Positions 35,114 to 43,735 of a DNA stretch of 64,000 nt are shown here, piece by piece. Each line of letters opens with the position of its first letter. Within the stretch, counting starts at the first letter, position 1. A program made the position numbers and the translations under genes. The DNA lies in NCBI RefSeq assembly GCF_016406085.1, contig NZ_JAEHFJ010000008.1, positions 62,001 through 126,000 of the forward strand. The letters run 5' to 3'. The stretch is from Aureibaculum flavum. Lineage in GTDB: Bacteria; Bacteroidota; Bacteroidia; Flavobacteriales; Flavobacteriaceae. A model generated the notes under the pieces. It did no database searches. It worked only from the letters and a program-made list of their open reading frames with translations, and was not told the DNA's origin.

Positions 35114-35488
35114 TTGTAATTGATCCTTCAACCTTTCACTAATCATTTGCATCATTCTTTTACTAATTTCTGATGAATTTTCCGAGTAATATTGATATTC
35201 ATCTAAGGTAAACATTCCTGTAACTAAACCCTTTAGGGCATTTCTGAATTTTGTGTTTTTCTGTACAGCATTGTCTATATAATTCATTTTCCCAGCAATA
35301 GGTAACTCATAAAAGGCATTCTTAAAGCGTTTAATATATGCTTTAAAAATGGCTATTAAGAGCTCATTCTGAAATTTTAATATGGGTCTAAGCGTAGTGT
35401 TTTGAAATTTTTCTATTTCAGAAATAGCTTCGACTTTATAATTTATGATGGGCCTGATACTTAATAAGTGCTCTTTTCTAGAATTCAT
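35099..35488 (-). CDS. Conserved helical protein of unknown function
   Basis: 129 aa, predicted all-helical and cytoplasmic. It starts MNSRKEHLLSIRPII and contains EEKFQ-like EIEKFQNTTLRPILKFQNELL, then YIKRFKNAFYELPIAGKM. Proteins of this kind occur widely in Flavobacteria, sometimes labelled glyoxalase, but I see no glyoxalase fold or metal ligands, so I do not adopt that name. The gene overlaps the convergent DUF3307 gene by 15 bp at the 3' ends. Confidence 0.72.
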   Translation of the reverse strand: MNSRKEHLLSIRPIINYKVEAISEIEKFQNTTLRPILKFQNELLIAIFKAYIKRFKNAFYELPIAGKMNYIDNAVQKNTKFRNALKGLVTGMFTLDEYQYYSENSSEISKRMMQMISERLKDQLQLFEN

Positions 35489-35522
35489 GATGTATAAGTT
35501 TTATTTAAAAATAAGGATTATG

Positions 35523-35530
35523 TATATTTG
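35523..35530 (+). promoter_or_regulatory. Candidate -7 box for the thioesterase at 35616
   Basis: TATATTTG matches TAnnTTTG and predicts an RNA start near 35536, about 80 bases before the ATG. Confidence 0.42.
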
Positions 35531-35615
35531 ATAGAGCATTTAGAAGAATAGTTGTCCACGTATTATCAACCAAAAGGAACACGTTTAAAAGTAATTCTAA
35601 CGTAATTTAATACAT

Positions 35616-36008
35616 ATGAAATTTCACACTAGAAAATGGGTAAAACCTGAAGATTTAAACCCTAATGGAACCTTGTTTGGAGGAAGACTATTGTCTTGGA
35701 TAGATGAAGAAGCCGCCTTGTTTACAATTATTCAATTAGAGAATACAAAAGTAGTAACCAAACGCATATCTCAAGTAGACTTTAAAAATTCTGCCCGGGA
35801 AGGAGATATTATCGAGATAGGTATTGAAGCAGTTAAATTTGGCATGGCGTCTTTAACCTTAGCATGTGAGGTTAGAAACAAAATGACACAAGAAACTATT
35901 TTAACCATCTCTAGTATTGTGATGGCAAACCTTGATGACAAGGGTAAGCCAAAAGCACATGGTAAAACGGAGATGGAATATGTTACGGATCGGTTAAAAA
36001 ATAAGTAG
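35616..36008 (+). CDS. Acyl-CoA thioesterase, hotdog fold (YciA-like)
   Basis: 130 aa, the single-hotdog size. PEDLNPNGTLFGGRLLSWIDEEAALF is the signature of the YciA/BFIT group: Asn and Gly before the long helix, then W-x-DE. A second block SQVDFKNSAREGDIIEIG follows. Such enzymes hydrolyse fatty acyl-CoA thioesters in the cytoplasm. The MscS gene converges from the other side with 2 bp between the stops. Confidence 0.86.
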   Translation: MKFHTRKWVKPEDLNPNGTLFGGRLLSWIDEEAALFTIIQLENTKVVTKRISQVDFKNSAREGDIIEIGIEAVKFGMASLTLACEVRNKMTQETILTISSIVMANLDDKGKPKAHGKTEMEYVTDRLKNK

Positions 36009-36010
36009 CC

Positions 36011-37273
36011 TTACTTAAATTTAGAACTCAATTCTTGAAAATCTTTAGAGCTAGGTTCTTGAAATAATTCTAAATCAAAATGGGGAACGGTAGCAATCAA
36101 GTGTTCAAAAATATCGGCCATAATATGTTCATAGTTGATCCATCTTTTATCCTTTGAAAAAGTATAAATTTCTAATGGAATCCCTTTTGAAGTAGGCTCG
36201 AGATGACGCGTCATAATCATCATATCCTTATTGATTGCCGAATGTTCATTTAAATATAAATCGCAATACTTTCTAAATAAGCCAAGATTGGTTTGATTTC
36301 TGCCATTAACAATGATAGATCTGTCCGAATTATGTTCTGTATTATAATTATCAATATCAGATTGCCTGTGAGCTATATAATCGGTAAGAATTTGAATTTT
36401 TGAAAACTTTTTCAGGTCCTTATCTGTTAAAAATTTAATACTATTTGTTTTAATAATAAAAGCCCTTTTAATTCTTCTACCACCACTTTCTTGCATGCCT
36501 CTCCAGTTTTTAAAAGAATCAGAGATTAAAGCATATGTTGGTATTGTAGTAATCGTTAAATCCCAGTTAGATACTTTTACTGTGGCCAAATTTATTTCAA
36601 CAACATCTCCATCGGCACCATACTTTTCCATGGTTATCCAGTCACCAATACGAACCATATCATTGATAGAAACTTGTATACTTGCTACAAAACCTAATAT
36701 AGTATCTCTAAATATTAATAACAAAATAGCAGATGCGGCACCAAACGTGGCTAAGAATTTTAGGATACTTTGACCTGTAATTTCAGAAAAAATAAATACG
36801 GCTCCTACAAACCATAAAAAAATGACGATCACTTGAGCGTAACTGTCTAAGGGTTTATCTTTGAAATAATCTTTTTGCTTTAAGTACTCCTTGGTTGTTC
36901 TTAAAACACTTCTAAAAATCCAAACCATTAAAATTATAAGATATACATCGGTAATTTTAATAAAGAAGGTTTTCCAAACTTCAAAGTCTGCTAAAACAAA
37001 TGGAATTAGCTTTCTAAGTATAATAAAAGGGATGATGTGAGCTATATATTTTGGAAAATTACTTTGAACCAAGTAGTCATCATAAGTAGTTTTGGTCTTA
37101 ATGGTGAAAACTTTAAAGGTCCTTATTATTACTCTTTTAAGAATAAAATCAATCAATAGCAGTAAGACGATTAAAATAATCGCATTTATCAATAGGTTTA
37201 AATATAGGGCTACATCTTCAGATACATTATTGGTTATTAAAATATCATAAAACCATTTAAAATAATTGCTCAT
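36011..37273 (-). CDS. MscS-family mechanosensitive channel (YbdG/MscM-like)
   Basis: 420 aa. About five transmembrane helices occupy residues 20-200. The pore-lining helix region reads LKFLATFGAASAILLLIFRDTILGF, and the beta domain opens with SINDMVRIGDWITMEKYGADG, where MVRIGDWI is the MscS signature. The cytoplasmic portion (about 200-420) is larger than in MscS itself and matches the YbdG type. These channels open on membrane tension and protect against osmotic downshock. It is divergent from the second thioesterase. Confidence 0.9.
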   Translation of the reverse strand: MSNYFKWFYDILITNNVSEDVALYLNLLINAIILIVLLLLIDFILKRVIIRTFKVFTIKTKTTYDDYLVQSNFPKYIAHIIPFIILRKLIPFVLADFEVWKTFFIKITDVYLIILMVWIFRSVLRTTKEYLKQKDYFKDKPLDSYAQVIVIFLWFVGAVFIFSEITGQSILKFLATFGAASAILLLIFRDTILGFVASIQVSINDMVRIGDWITMEKYGADGDVVEINLATVKVSNWDLTITTIPTYALISDSFKNWRGMQESGGRRIKRAFIIKTNSIKFLTDKDLKKFSKIQILTDYIAHRQSDIDNYNTEHNSDRSIIVNGRNQTNLGLFRKYCDLYLNEHSAINKDMMIMTRHLEPTSKGIPLEIYTFSKDKRWINYEHIMADIFEHLIATVPHFDLELFQEPSSKDFQELSSKFK

Positions 37274-37386
37274 TATAGAAGGTGATTTTGGAAATTAAAC
37301 TAAAATGCAAAACTAAAGAAAATGAAATAACTATCGTTGCTGTTATACATTTATATTGTATTATTGGTGTTCAAAATTATAATTTC

Positions 37387-37797
37387 ATGATCGATAAAGT
37401 ACCGGAAAACAAAGTATCATTTAAATATTCTTTTAAAGTTACGTTAAATGATATAGATGCATTAGGACATGTAAATAATGTAGCTTATTTAGCTTGGACG
37501 CAAATGGTTGCTAATATGCATTGGGAAAAACTAGCTTCAGATGAACTAAAGAAAAACGTTCAATGGTTTGTGCTTCGGCATGAAGTTGATTATGTACAAC
37601 AAGCTTTTAACAATGACACTATAACTATTTATACGTGGATTGAAGATGTAAAAGGGGCACGGTCAAATCGGGTTTTTCGAATTTATCGTGAAGACGAACT
37701 TTTAGTGAAATGTAAAACGACATGGTGTTTGATAGATGCCGAAACTTTAAAACCAAAACGAATTGATAATGAATTAGCAGATTTATTTATCGTTTAA
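37387..37797 (+). CDS. Acyl-CoA thioesterase, 4-hydroxybenzoyl-CoA thioesterase type hotdog
   Basis: From the ATG at 37387 the product has 136 aa, the normal hotdog length. VTLNDIDALGHVNNVAYLAW holds the catalytic Asp-x2-Gly-His-Val-Asn-Asn motif. A GTG at 37282 would add 35 residues with no counterpart in the fold, so I reject that start. The likely role is hydrolysis of an acyl-CoA or acyl-ACP thioester. The stop codon lies inside an 18-bp-arm hairpin that ends transcription. Confidence 0.85.
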   Translation: MIDKVPENKVSFKYSFKVTLNDIDALGHVNNVAYLAWTQMVANMHWEKLASDELKKNVQWFVLRHEVDYVQQAFNNDTITIYTWIEDVKGARSNRVFRIYREDELLVKCKTTWCLIDAETLKPKRIDNELADLFIV

Positions 37798-37827
37798 AGA
37801 CGCAATACATTGCGTCTTTAAACGATA
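37788..37827. terminator. Bidirectional terminator with 18-bp perfect arms
   Basis: Arms 37788-37805 and 37810-37827 are perfectly complementary (inner part AAAGACGCAA / TTGCGTCTTT) with a TACA loop. The left arm contains the last codons and stop of the thioesterase gene; the right arm ends 4 bp before the stop of the convergent dipeptidase. The classic U tract is weak, but the stem is unusually strong, so it probably serves both genes. Confidence 0.7.
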
Positions 37828-37831
37828 TGTA

Positions 37832-39190
37832 TTAGACTACTTTTTGTAAATCTGCAGCCACTTTTTGTACATCATCTAATACCCTTAATAAATTACCACT
37901 CCATAACTTACTAATCTGATCTTCGGTATAACCACGTTTAACCAGCTCGAGTGTTACATTAAAAGTTTCAGAAGCATCTGACCATCCTTCAATACCACCA
38001 CCGCCATCAAAATCAGAAGAAATTCCTACATGGTCAATACCAATCAAATCTACCAAATAATCAATGTGATCTACAAAATCAGAAACGTCAACCGCACCAG
38101 GTGCATCTTTAATTGTTTCCATCTTACGATTCACCACAGATCTAGCTTTCATATAATTTGCATAATAAGTATCTCTGTCAGCTTCAGCTAGTTTTCTAGC
38201 TTCGCTTCTTTCTAAATACTTTACACCCATGGAGTCTAATACCTTTTTATAGATAGATTTTTCAAAAGCATTTCTTTTATTTTGTTTATTGGTGTTTACA
38301 TACGATTTAAAGGCTACTGTTTGCACTACGCCATTCTTTTCTTTAATTAATTGCAATACTTCGTCAGTTAAGTTTCTGCTATGGTCGCATAAAGCTCTTG
38401 CGGCTGAATGTGAGGCTATTACTGGAGCTTTAGATAATGCAATAGCTTGTTTATTAGCTTCAATAGATGGGTGCGATAAATCTACCATTATACCATATTT
38501 ATTCATTTCAGCGATAACTTCTTTACCTAAATCACTTAAACCTTTATGTAACCATACATTATCCTTTTCACCTGTATTTGAATCCGCTAATTGGCTATGT
38601 CCATTATGAGCTAAGGACATATATCTGGCTCCTAGATCATAAAATTTCTTTACATTAGAAATATCTGTTCCAATTGGATATCCATTTTCTACACCAATCA
38701 TTGCCACTTTTTTTCCAGCTGCGTTTATTCTTCTAACGTCATCAGAAGTTAATGCTAATTCAATTTTATCTGGTGCAATTTCTTCAGTCAATCTATGAAT
38801 AGCTTCAAATTTAGCCATTGCATTTGCATAAGCTTTTTTATACCCCGCCTTATTCAAATTACTTTGACCAGTGTAAACTATAAACCATGCCACATCAAGT
38901 CCACCTTCTTCCATTTTAGGCAAGTTAACTTGGTTTTCTAAACGTTGTGTATAATTTTTTTCTTTAAGAAAATTAGCTACATTAATATCATCATGGGTAT
39001 CTAATGTAATAACGCGTTCATGAATTTCTTTGGCGTATGCTACAGTGTCTACTATTTTAGTTTCAACAATTTTAGTTTTAATGTCAGTAGAATCTGAAAT
39101 CGTTTCTGAGGTTTCGGAAGTATCCGATTTTTTATTCATATTACAAGAAGTTAAAAAGACAATTGTAAGTAAAAGCAATGTAGTTCTCAT
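37832..39190 (-). CDS. Membrane dipeptidase (peptidase family M19), lipoprotein
   Basis: 452 aa. A signal ending TSCNMN (about C16) indicates a lipoprotein. The M19 (renal-dipeptidase) barrel follows: VITLDTHDDINV holds the first zinc ligands, IGVENGYPIG the bridging Glu, LAHNGHSQLADS and VDLSHPS the later His ligands, ASHSAARALCDHSRNLTD the substrate loop, and GISSDFDGGGG the last Asp. M19 enzymes split dipeptides, including those with a D-residue at the second position, with two Zn ions. It is transcribed alone. Confidence 0.92.
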   Translation of the reverse strand: MRTTLLLLTIVFLTSCNMNKKSDTSETSETISDSTDIKTKIVETKIVDTVAYAKEIHERVITLDTHDDINVANFLKEKNYTQRLENQVNLPKMEEGGLDVAWFIVYTGQSNLNKAGYKKAYANAMAKFEAIHRLTEEIAPDKIELALTSDDVRRINAAGKKVAMIGVENGYPIGTDISNVKKFYDLGARYMSLAHNGHSQLADSNTGEKDNVWLHKGLSDLGKEVIAEMNKYGIMVDLSHPSIEANKQAIALSKAPVIASHSAARALCDHSRNLTDEVLQLIKEKNGVVQTVAFKSYVNTNKQNKRNAFEKSIYKKVLDSMGVKYLERSEARKLAEADRDTYYANYMKARSVVNRKMETIKDAPGAVDVSDFVDHIDYLVDLIGIDHVGISSDFDGGGGIEGWSDASETFNVTLELVKRGYTEDQISKLWSGNLLRVLDDVQKVAADLQKVV

Positions 39191-39216
39191 GTATTTAAAT
39201 TTAAGGTTGGTTAAGG

Positions 39217-39245
39217 TGTAAAATATGTATAATTATTTATATTTG
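39217..39245 (+). promoter_or_regulatory. Bacteroidota-type promoter for the 39.3-kb lipoprotein
   Basis: TTG (39217-39219), 18 bp, then TATATTTG (39238-39245) form a full -33/-7 pair. The predicted RNA start lies about 12 bases before the ATG at 39263. Confidence 0.62.
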
Positions 39246-39262
39246 AATCAAATATATCAATT

Positions 39263-39946
39263 ATGAAACTATCTAAAAACATTTTACCAATTATTTTATT
39301 AACGATTTTTTATATTTCTTGTGAAAAACCTAAAGAAAACACACAAAAGGTAGAAGAAAATGAAAAATTAGAGCAAAAGGTCGAAAAAACAGAAGAAAAT
39401 GTAATTGTTCCAAATCAAAAACTGACGAAAGAGCATCAAATTGCCTCGGCAGTTTTGGCAGCCCCTGAAGAAACAAGGGCAGGAGCAAAGGTATATGGGT
39501 ATGATGATGAAGGAAATTTTATCACTTTAAGAGAAGGTACAAATGCGATGATTTGTATTGCTGACAATCCCAATAAAAAGGGATTTCAAGTAGTGGCATA
39601 TCATAAAGATCTAGATCCATTTATGGCGAGAGGTAGAGCATTAAAAGCCGAAGGGAAGAAAACACAAGAATTAAGGGCAATACGAGAACAAGAGGGTAAG
39701 GATGGTAAATTAGAATTGCCTAAAAACCCCTCAACATTGCATGTTTTACAAGGTGAAAAAGGTGGTTTTGATGTTGAAAGTGCAACGAATGTAAATACGC
39801 ATTATAGATATGTTGTTTATATGCCATTTGCCACTCAAGAAAGTACAGGTTTATCATTAAAACCTAATGCTCCGGGGCATCCTTGGTTGATGTTTCCAGG
39901 TACTGCAGGTGCACATATCATGATAACGCCACCGACTGAAAAATAA
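39263..39946 (+). CDS. Lipoprotein of unknown function
   Basis: 227 aa with a lipobox (FYISC, about C20) followed by a charged Lys/Glu-rich linker (about 21-55). The remaining soluble domain contains ASAVLAAPEETRAGAKVYGY, REGTNAMICIADNPNKKGF and a C-terminal part ending PGHPWLMFPGTAGAHIMITPP. The single mature-domain Cys lies in MICIAD. I recognise no family. It has its own promoter and stands between two unrelated genes. Confidence 0.72.
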   Translation: MKLSKNILPIILLTIFYISCEKPKENTQKVEENEKLEQKVEKTEENVIVPNQKLTKEHQIASAVLAAPEETRAGAKVYGYDDEGNFITLREGTNAMICIADNPNKKGFQVVAYHKDLDPFMARGRALKAEGKKTQELRAIREQEGKDGKLELPKNPSTLHVLQGEKGGFDVESATNVNTHYRYVVYMPFATQESTGLSLKPNAPGHPWLMFPGTAGAHIMITPPTEK

Positions 39947-39985
39947 GAATAAAAGTAAACTTTAAAACCCGAAATAAGGTGTTGA

Positions 39986-40014
39986 ACATCGTAATCTTAT
40001 ACGATGTAATTTTA
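39986..40014 (+). terminator. Probable terminator after the lipoprotein
   Basis: ACATCGTA and TACGATGT form a perfect 8-bp stem with a 6-base loop, followed by AATTTT. It lies 40 bp after the stop at 39946 and before leuC. Confidence 0.48.
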
Positions 40015-40076
40015 TAGCTATTTTATAAAATTTTATATTCGCAATCATTTTAAAAATAAGAAAATTTATATTGATT

Positions 40077-41474
40077 ATGAGTAATACTTTATTTGACAAA
40101 GTTTGGGATGCCCATGTGGTACGTAAAATTGAAGGAGGACCAGATGTTTTTTTTATCGACAGACACTTAATACATGAGGTTACAAGTCCTGTTGCTTTCT
40201 TGGGGTTAAAAACTAGAGGCATTCAGGTTATGGAGCCGAAGCGAACTTTTGCTACAGCTGACCATAATACACCAACTATAAATCAACATTTACCGGTTGA
40301 GGATCCGCTTTCTGCTAATCAGTTAAGAGCCTTAGAAGAAAATTCTAAAGAGCACGGTATTCTACATTGGGGTTTAGGTCATGAAAATAATGGAATTGTT
40401 CATGTTGTAGGTCCAGAAAATGGAATTACATTACCAGGAGCAACTATAGTTTGTGGAGATTCACATACATCAACACATGGTGCTTTTGGAGCTATTGCTT
40501 TTGGTATTGGTACTTCAGAGGTTGAAATGGTGCTTTCTACGCAATGTATTATGCAGCCTAAGCCTAAAAAAATGAGAATTAATATCGTTGGGAAACTGAA
40601 TAAAGCAGTGACACCTAAAGATGTTGCATTATATATTATTTCACAATTGTCAACTTCAGGTGCCACAGGTTATTTTGTAGAATATGCAGGTGATGTATTT
40701 GAGGAAATGTCCATGGAAGGAAGAATGACCGTTTGTAACTTAAGTATTGAGATGGGAGCTCGAGGTGGAATGATTGCCCCTGATGAAAAAACATTTGATT
40801 ATATAAAAGGTAGAAAGTTTACACCAAAAGGAGCGGATTGGGATACAGCTATGGAGTATTGGAAAACGTTGAAAACTGATGCTGATGCTACTTTCGATAA
40901 AGAATATACATTTAATGCATCAGATATAGAACCCATGATTACGTATGGTACCAATCCAGGAATGGGTATGGGTATTTCTAATCAAATTCCACAATCAGAT
41001 ACCGTAAAAGATGGAAAAGCTACTTATGAGAAATCATTGAGCTATATGGGGTATGAACAAGGAGAATCTATGATTGGTAAAACTATAGATTTTGTTTTTG
41101 TTGGTAGTTGTACTAATGGTAGAATAGAAGATTTTAGATCTTTTGCATCTATTGTTAAAGGAAGAAAAAAAGCAGACAATGTTACCGCTTGGTTAGTACC
41201 AGGTTCACATAAAGTTGAAGCTCAAATTAAAGAAGAAGGTATTTTAGATATTTTAACAGATGCAGGTTTCGCATTAAGAGAGCCTGGTTGTTCAGCTTGT
41301 TTAGCAATGAATGATGATAAGGTACCTGCAGGGAAATATGCAGTAAGTACTTCAAATAGAAATTTTGAAGGCCGTCAAGGACCCGGTTCTCGTACATTAT
41401 TAGCAAGTCCTTTAGTGGCAGCAGCAGCGGCAGTGACTGGAAAAGTAACTGATCCACGTGAATTGATGGCGTAA
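40077..41474 (+). CDS. leuC: 3-isopropylmalate/citramalate isomerase large subunit (LeuC)
   Basis: Aconitase-type Fe-S dehydratase large subunit that, with LeuD, isomerises 2- to 3-isopropylmalate; the same enzyme isomerises citramalate. The start [15 protein letters not shown] at the ATG 40077 is the standard one (465 aa); a TTG two codons earlier is not needed. The 4Fe-4S cysteines are in [13 protein letters not shown] and [24 protein letters not shown] and [17 protein letters not shown] are conserved. leuD follows after 45 bp and a citramalate-synthase-type gene after that. Confidence 0.96.
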   Translation: MSNTLFDKVWDAHVVRKIEGGPDVFFIDRHLIHEVTSPVAFLGLKTRGIQVMEPKRTFATADHNTPTINQHLPVEDPLSANQLRALEENSKEHGILHWGLGHENNGIVHVVGPENGITLPGATIVCGDSHTSTHGAFGAIAFGIGTSEVEMVLSTQCIMQPKPKKMRINIVGKLNKAVTPKDVALYIISQLSTSGATGYFVEYAGDVFEEMSMEGRMTVCNLSIEMGARGGMIAPDEKTFDYIKGRKFTPKGADWDTAMEYWKTLKTDADATFDKEYTFNASDIEPMITYGTNPGMGMGISNQIPQSDTVKDGKATYEKSLSYMGYEQGESMIGKTIDFVFVGSCTNGRIEDFRSFASIVKGRKKADNVTAWLVPGSHKVEAQIKEEGILDILTDAGFALREPGCSACLAMNDDKVPAGKYAVSTSNRNFEGRQGPGSRTLLASPLVAAAAAVTGKVTDPRELMA

Positions 41475-41519
41475 GCGTCTACCAAATAACAATAAGTATA
41501 ATAATAGAATAACCATACA

Positions 41520-42116
41520 ATGGCATACGATAAATTTAATATATTAAAAACATCAGCATACCCACTTTCAATAGAAAATGTGGATACCGATCAAATCATT
41601 CCTGCTCGTTTTTTAAAGGCTACAGAAAGAAAAGGTTTTGGAGATAATCTTTTTAGAGATTGGAGATACAATGCAGATGATAGTCCGAAAGTTGATTTTC
41701 CTTTAAACGATCCAAAATACAGTGGTAAAATTTTAGTAGGAGGAAGAAATTTTGGATCAGGATCTTCACGAGAGCATGCCGCTTGGGCAGTATATGACTT
41801 TGGATTCAGATGTGTAATTTCTAGTTTTTTTGCAGATATCTTTAGAGGGAATTGTTTGAATATTGGTGTTTTACCAGTTCAGGTAAGCGAAGAATTTTTA
41901 CAAGAGATATTTGGAGCAATTGAAGCTAATCCGGACACGGAAATCAAAGTAGATTTACAAAATCAGACGGTTACACTTTTAAGTTCGGGTAACTCAGAAT
42001 CGTTTGAAATTAATTCCTATAAAAAGGAAAATATGCTCAATGGTTTTGATGATATAGACTATTTACAAAATATAAAAGGAGAGATTCAAGAGTTTGTAAA
42101 AACTCGTCCTTTTTAA
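41520..42116 (+). CDS. leuD: 3-isopropylmalate/citramalate isomerase small subunit (LeuD)
   Basis: 198 aa swivelling domain that completes the active site of LeuC. ENVDTDQIIPARFLK and GGRNFGSGSSREHAAWAVYD are the family signatures, the second binding substrate carboxylates, and CLNIGVLPV follows. It is encoded 24 bp ahead of the next gene and clearly in one operon with leuC. Confidence 0.96.
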   Translation: MAYDKFNILKTSAYPLSIENVDTDQIIPARFLKATERKGFGDNLFRDWRYNADDSPKVDFPLNDPKYSGKILVGGRNFGSGSSREHAAWAVYDFGFRCVISSFFADIFRGNCLNIGVLPVQVSEEFLQEIFGAIEANPDTEIKVDLQNQTVTLLSSGNSESFEINSYKKENMLNGFDDIDYLQNIKGEIQEFVKTRPF

Positions 42117-42140
42117 TATAATTTTCTACAGCAGACCTAT

Positions 42141-43658
42141 ATGACCAAGCGTAAAATTGAAATTATGGACACCACCTTACGAGATGGTGAACAAACTAGT
42201 GGTGTATCATTTTCTTCATCAGAAAAGTTGACCATTGCTCAATTATTATTAGAAGAACTAAGGGTAGATCGAATTGAAGTTGCTTCAACGCGAGTTTCTG
42301 AAGGTGAATTTAATGCGGTTAAAAGCATAACGGAATGGGCTAAAGAAAAAGGTTATTTAGATAAAATAGAAGTTTTATCTTTTGTAGATAATGGATTGTC
42401 CATCGAGTGGATGAAAAATACAGGAGCCAAAGTTCAGAACTTACTGACCAAAGGCTCCTTAAATCATTTAAAATATCAGCTTAAAAAAACACCTGAGCAA
42501 CACTTTTCAGAAATAAAAAAAGTTATAGAACTTGCTGTAGCCGCTTCAATTAAAACTAATGTTTATTTAGAAGATTGGAGTAATGGAATGCGTAATTCAG
42601 AAGCTTATGTCTATGAATATTTAGATTTTTTAGAAACGCAACCTGTAGAACGTATTTTATTACCAGATACTTTGGGGGTATTATCGCCAGAAGAAAGTTT
42701 TAAATATCTCTCCACCATTCGTGCTAAATATCCTAAAATGCATATTGATTTCCATGCACATAATGATTATGATTTGGGAGTTGCAAATGCCTTAGAAGGG
42801 GTAAAGGCAGGTGTAAACGGTTTGCATCTTACGGTTAATGGAATGGGTGAGCGAGCGGGCAATGCTCCGTTGGCTAGCGTTGTTGCTGTAATAAATGACT
42901 TTTTACCTGATGTTGAAATTGGTGTCAATGAAAAAGCGTTATATACAGTAAGTAAATTGGTAGAGACCTTCTCTGGTTTTAGAATACCGGTTAACAAACC
43001 TGTTTTAGGAGATAATGTCTTTACTCAAACCGCAGGTATTCATGCGGATGGCGATAGTAAAAAGAATCTTTACTTTAATGATTTGTTACCAGAACGATTT
43101 GGTAGAAAACGTAAGTATGCCTTAGGAAAAACCTCTGGAAAAGCCAATATTCAAAAGAATTTACAAGAGCTAGGTTTACAATTAAACGATGAAGATGTTT
43201 TAAAAGTAACGCAGCGTATTATTGAATTAGGTGATAAGAAAGAAGTAGTTACCAAGGAAGATTTACCTTATATAATTTCTGATGTATTGGATAGTAATGT
43301 TTATGAAGAACGTATTACTATTGAATCATACGTGTTAACACATGCTCAGGGGTTAAAACCATCAACTACCGTTTCTGTTAAAATTGATGGCGTCTTAATA
43401 GAAGAGCATTGTCAAGGTGATGGACAATTTGATGCGTTTATGAATGCGTTAGGTAAGGTGTATAAAAGTAAAGGGTTAACATTACCTAAACTTACAGATT
43501 ACGCTGTTAGAATTCCACCAGGGTCGAGCTCTGATGCACTTTGTGAAACTGTTATTACTTGGAAAACAGCTGATAAAACTTTTAAAACAAGAGGGTTAGA
43601 TTCTGATCAAACCGTCTCAGCTATAAAAGCGACTCAAAAGATGTTGAATATAATTTAA
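42141..43658 (+). CDS. cimA: (R)-citramalate synthase-type enzyme (2-isopropylmalate synthase superfamily)
   Basis: 505 aa. The catalytic TIM barrel starts IEIMDTTLRDGEQTSGVSF and has the metal ligands in DFHAHNDYDLG. The C-terminal third (about 360-505) is the LeuA regulatory dimer domain. Two features favour citramalate synthase (pyruvate plus acetyl-CoA) over isopropylmalate synthase. The blocks VEVASTRVSEGE-like VDRIEVASTRVSEGE, NLLTKGSLNHL and TNVYLEDWSNGMRNS match what I remember of the characterised Leptospira enzyme, including its pyruvate-pocket Leu, Tyr and Glu positions. It also shares an operon with leuCD, which handle citramalate. If right, the operon feeds isoleucine synthesis from pyruvate. 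Databases may call it 2-isopropylmalate synthase. Confidence 0.75.
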   Translation: MTKRKIEIMDTTLRDGEQTSGVSFSSSEKLTIAQLLLEELRVDRIEVASTRVSEGEFNAVKSITEWAKEKGYLDKIEVLSFVDNGLSIEWMKNTGAKVQNLLTKGSLNHLKYQLKKTPEQHFSEIKKVIELAVAASIKTNVYLEDWSNGMRNSEAYVYEYLDFLETQPVERILLPDTLGVLSPEESFKYLSTIRAKYPKMHIDFHAHNDYDLGVANALEGVKAGVNGLHLTVNGMGERAGNAPLASVVAVINDFLPDVEIGVNEKALYTVSKLVETFSGFRIPVNKPVLGDNVFTQTAGIHADGDSKKNLYFNDLLPERFGRKRKYALGKTSGKANIQKNLQELGLQLNDEDVLKVTQRIIELGDKKEVVTKEDLPYIISDVLDSNVYEERITIESYVLTHAQGLKPSTTVSVKIDGVLIEEHCQGDGQFDAFMNALGKVYKSKGLTLPKLTDYAVRIPPGSSSDALCETVITWKTADKTFKTRGLDSDQTVSAIKATQKMLNII

Positions 43659-43735
43659 CCTTAGTAAAGTTAAATATATAGCCAAATATTCCTTTTTTTT
43701 GATTAAATTACTACCTTAATTTTTGACTTAAAACT

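Noticed and set aside
35099-35488. Glyoxalase annotation sometimes attached to this family
   Set aside because: No vicinal-oxygen-chelate fold or metal ligands are visible; the protein looks all-helical.
36495-36773. Plus-strand frame inside the MscS gene
   Set aside because: Antisense shadow; the protein on the other strand has clear family motifs.
37282-37386. N-terminal extension of the hotdog thioesterase
   Set aside because: GTG start with 35 residues outside the hotdog domain; the ATG at 37387 gives the normal length.
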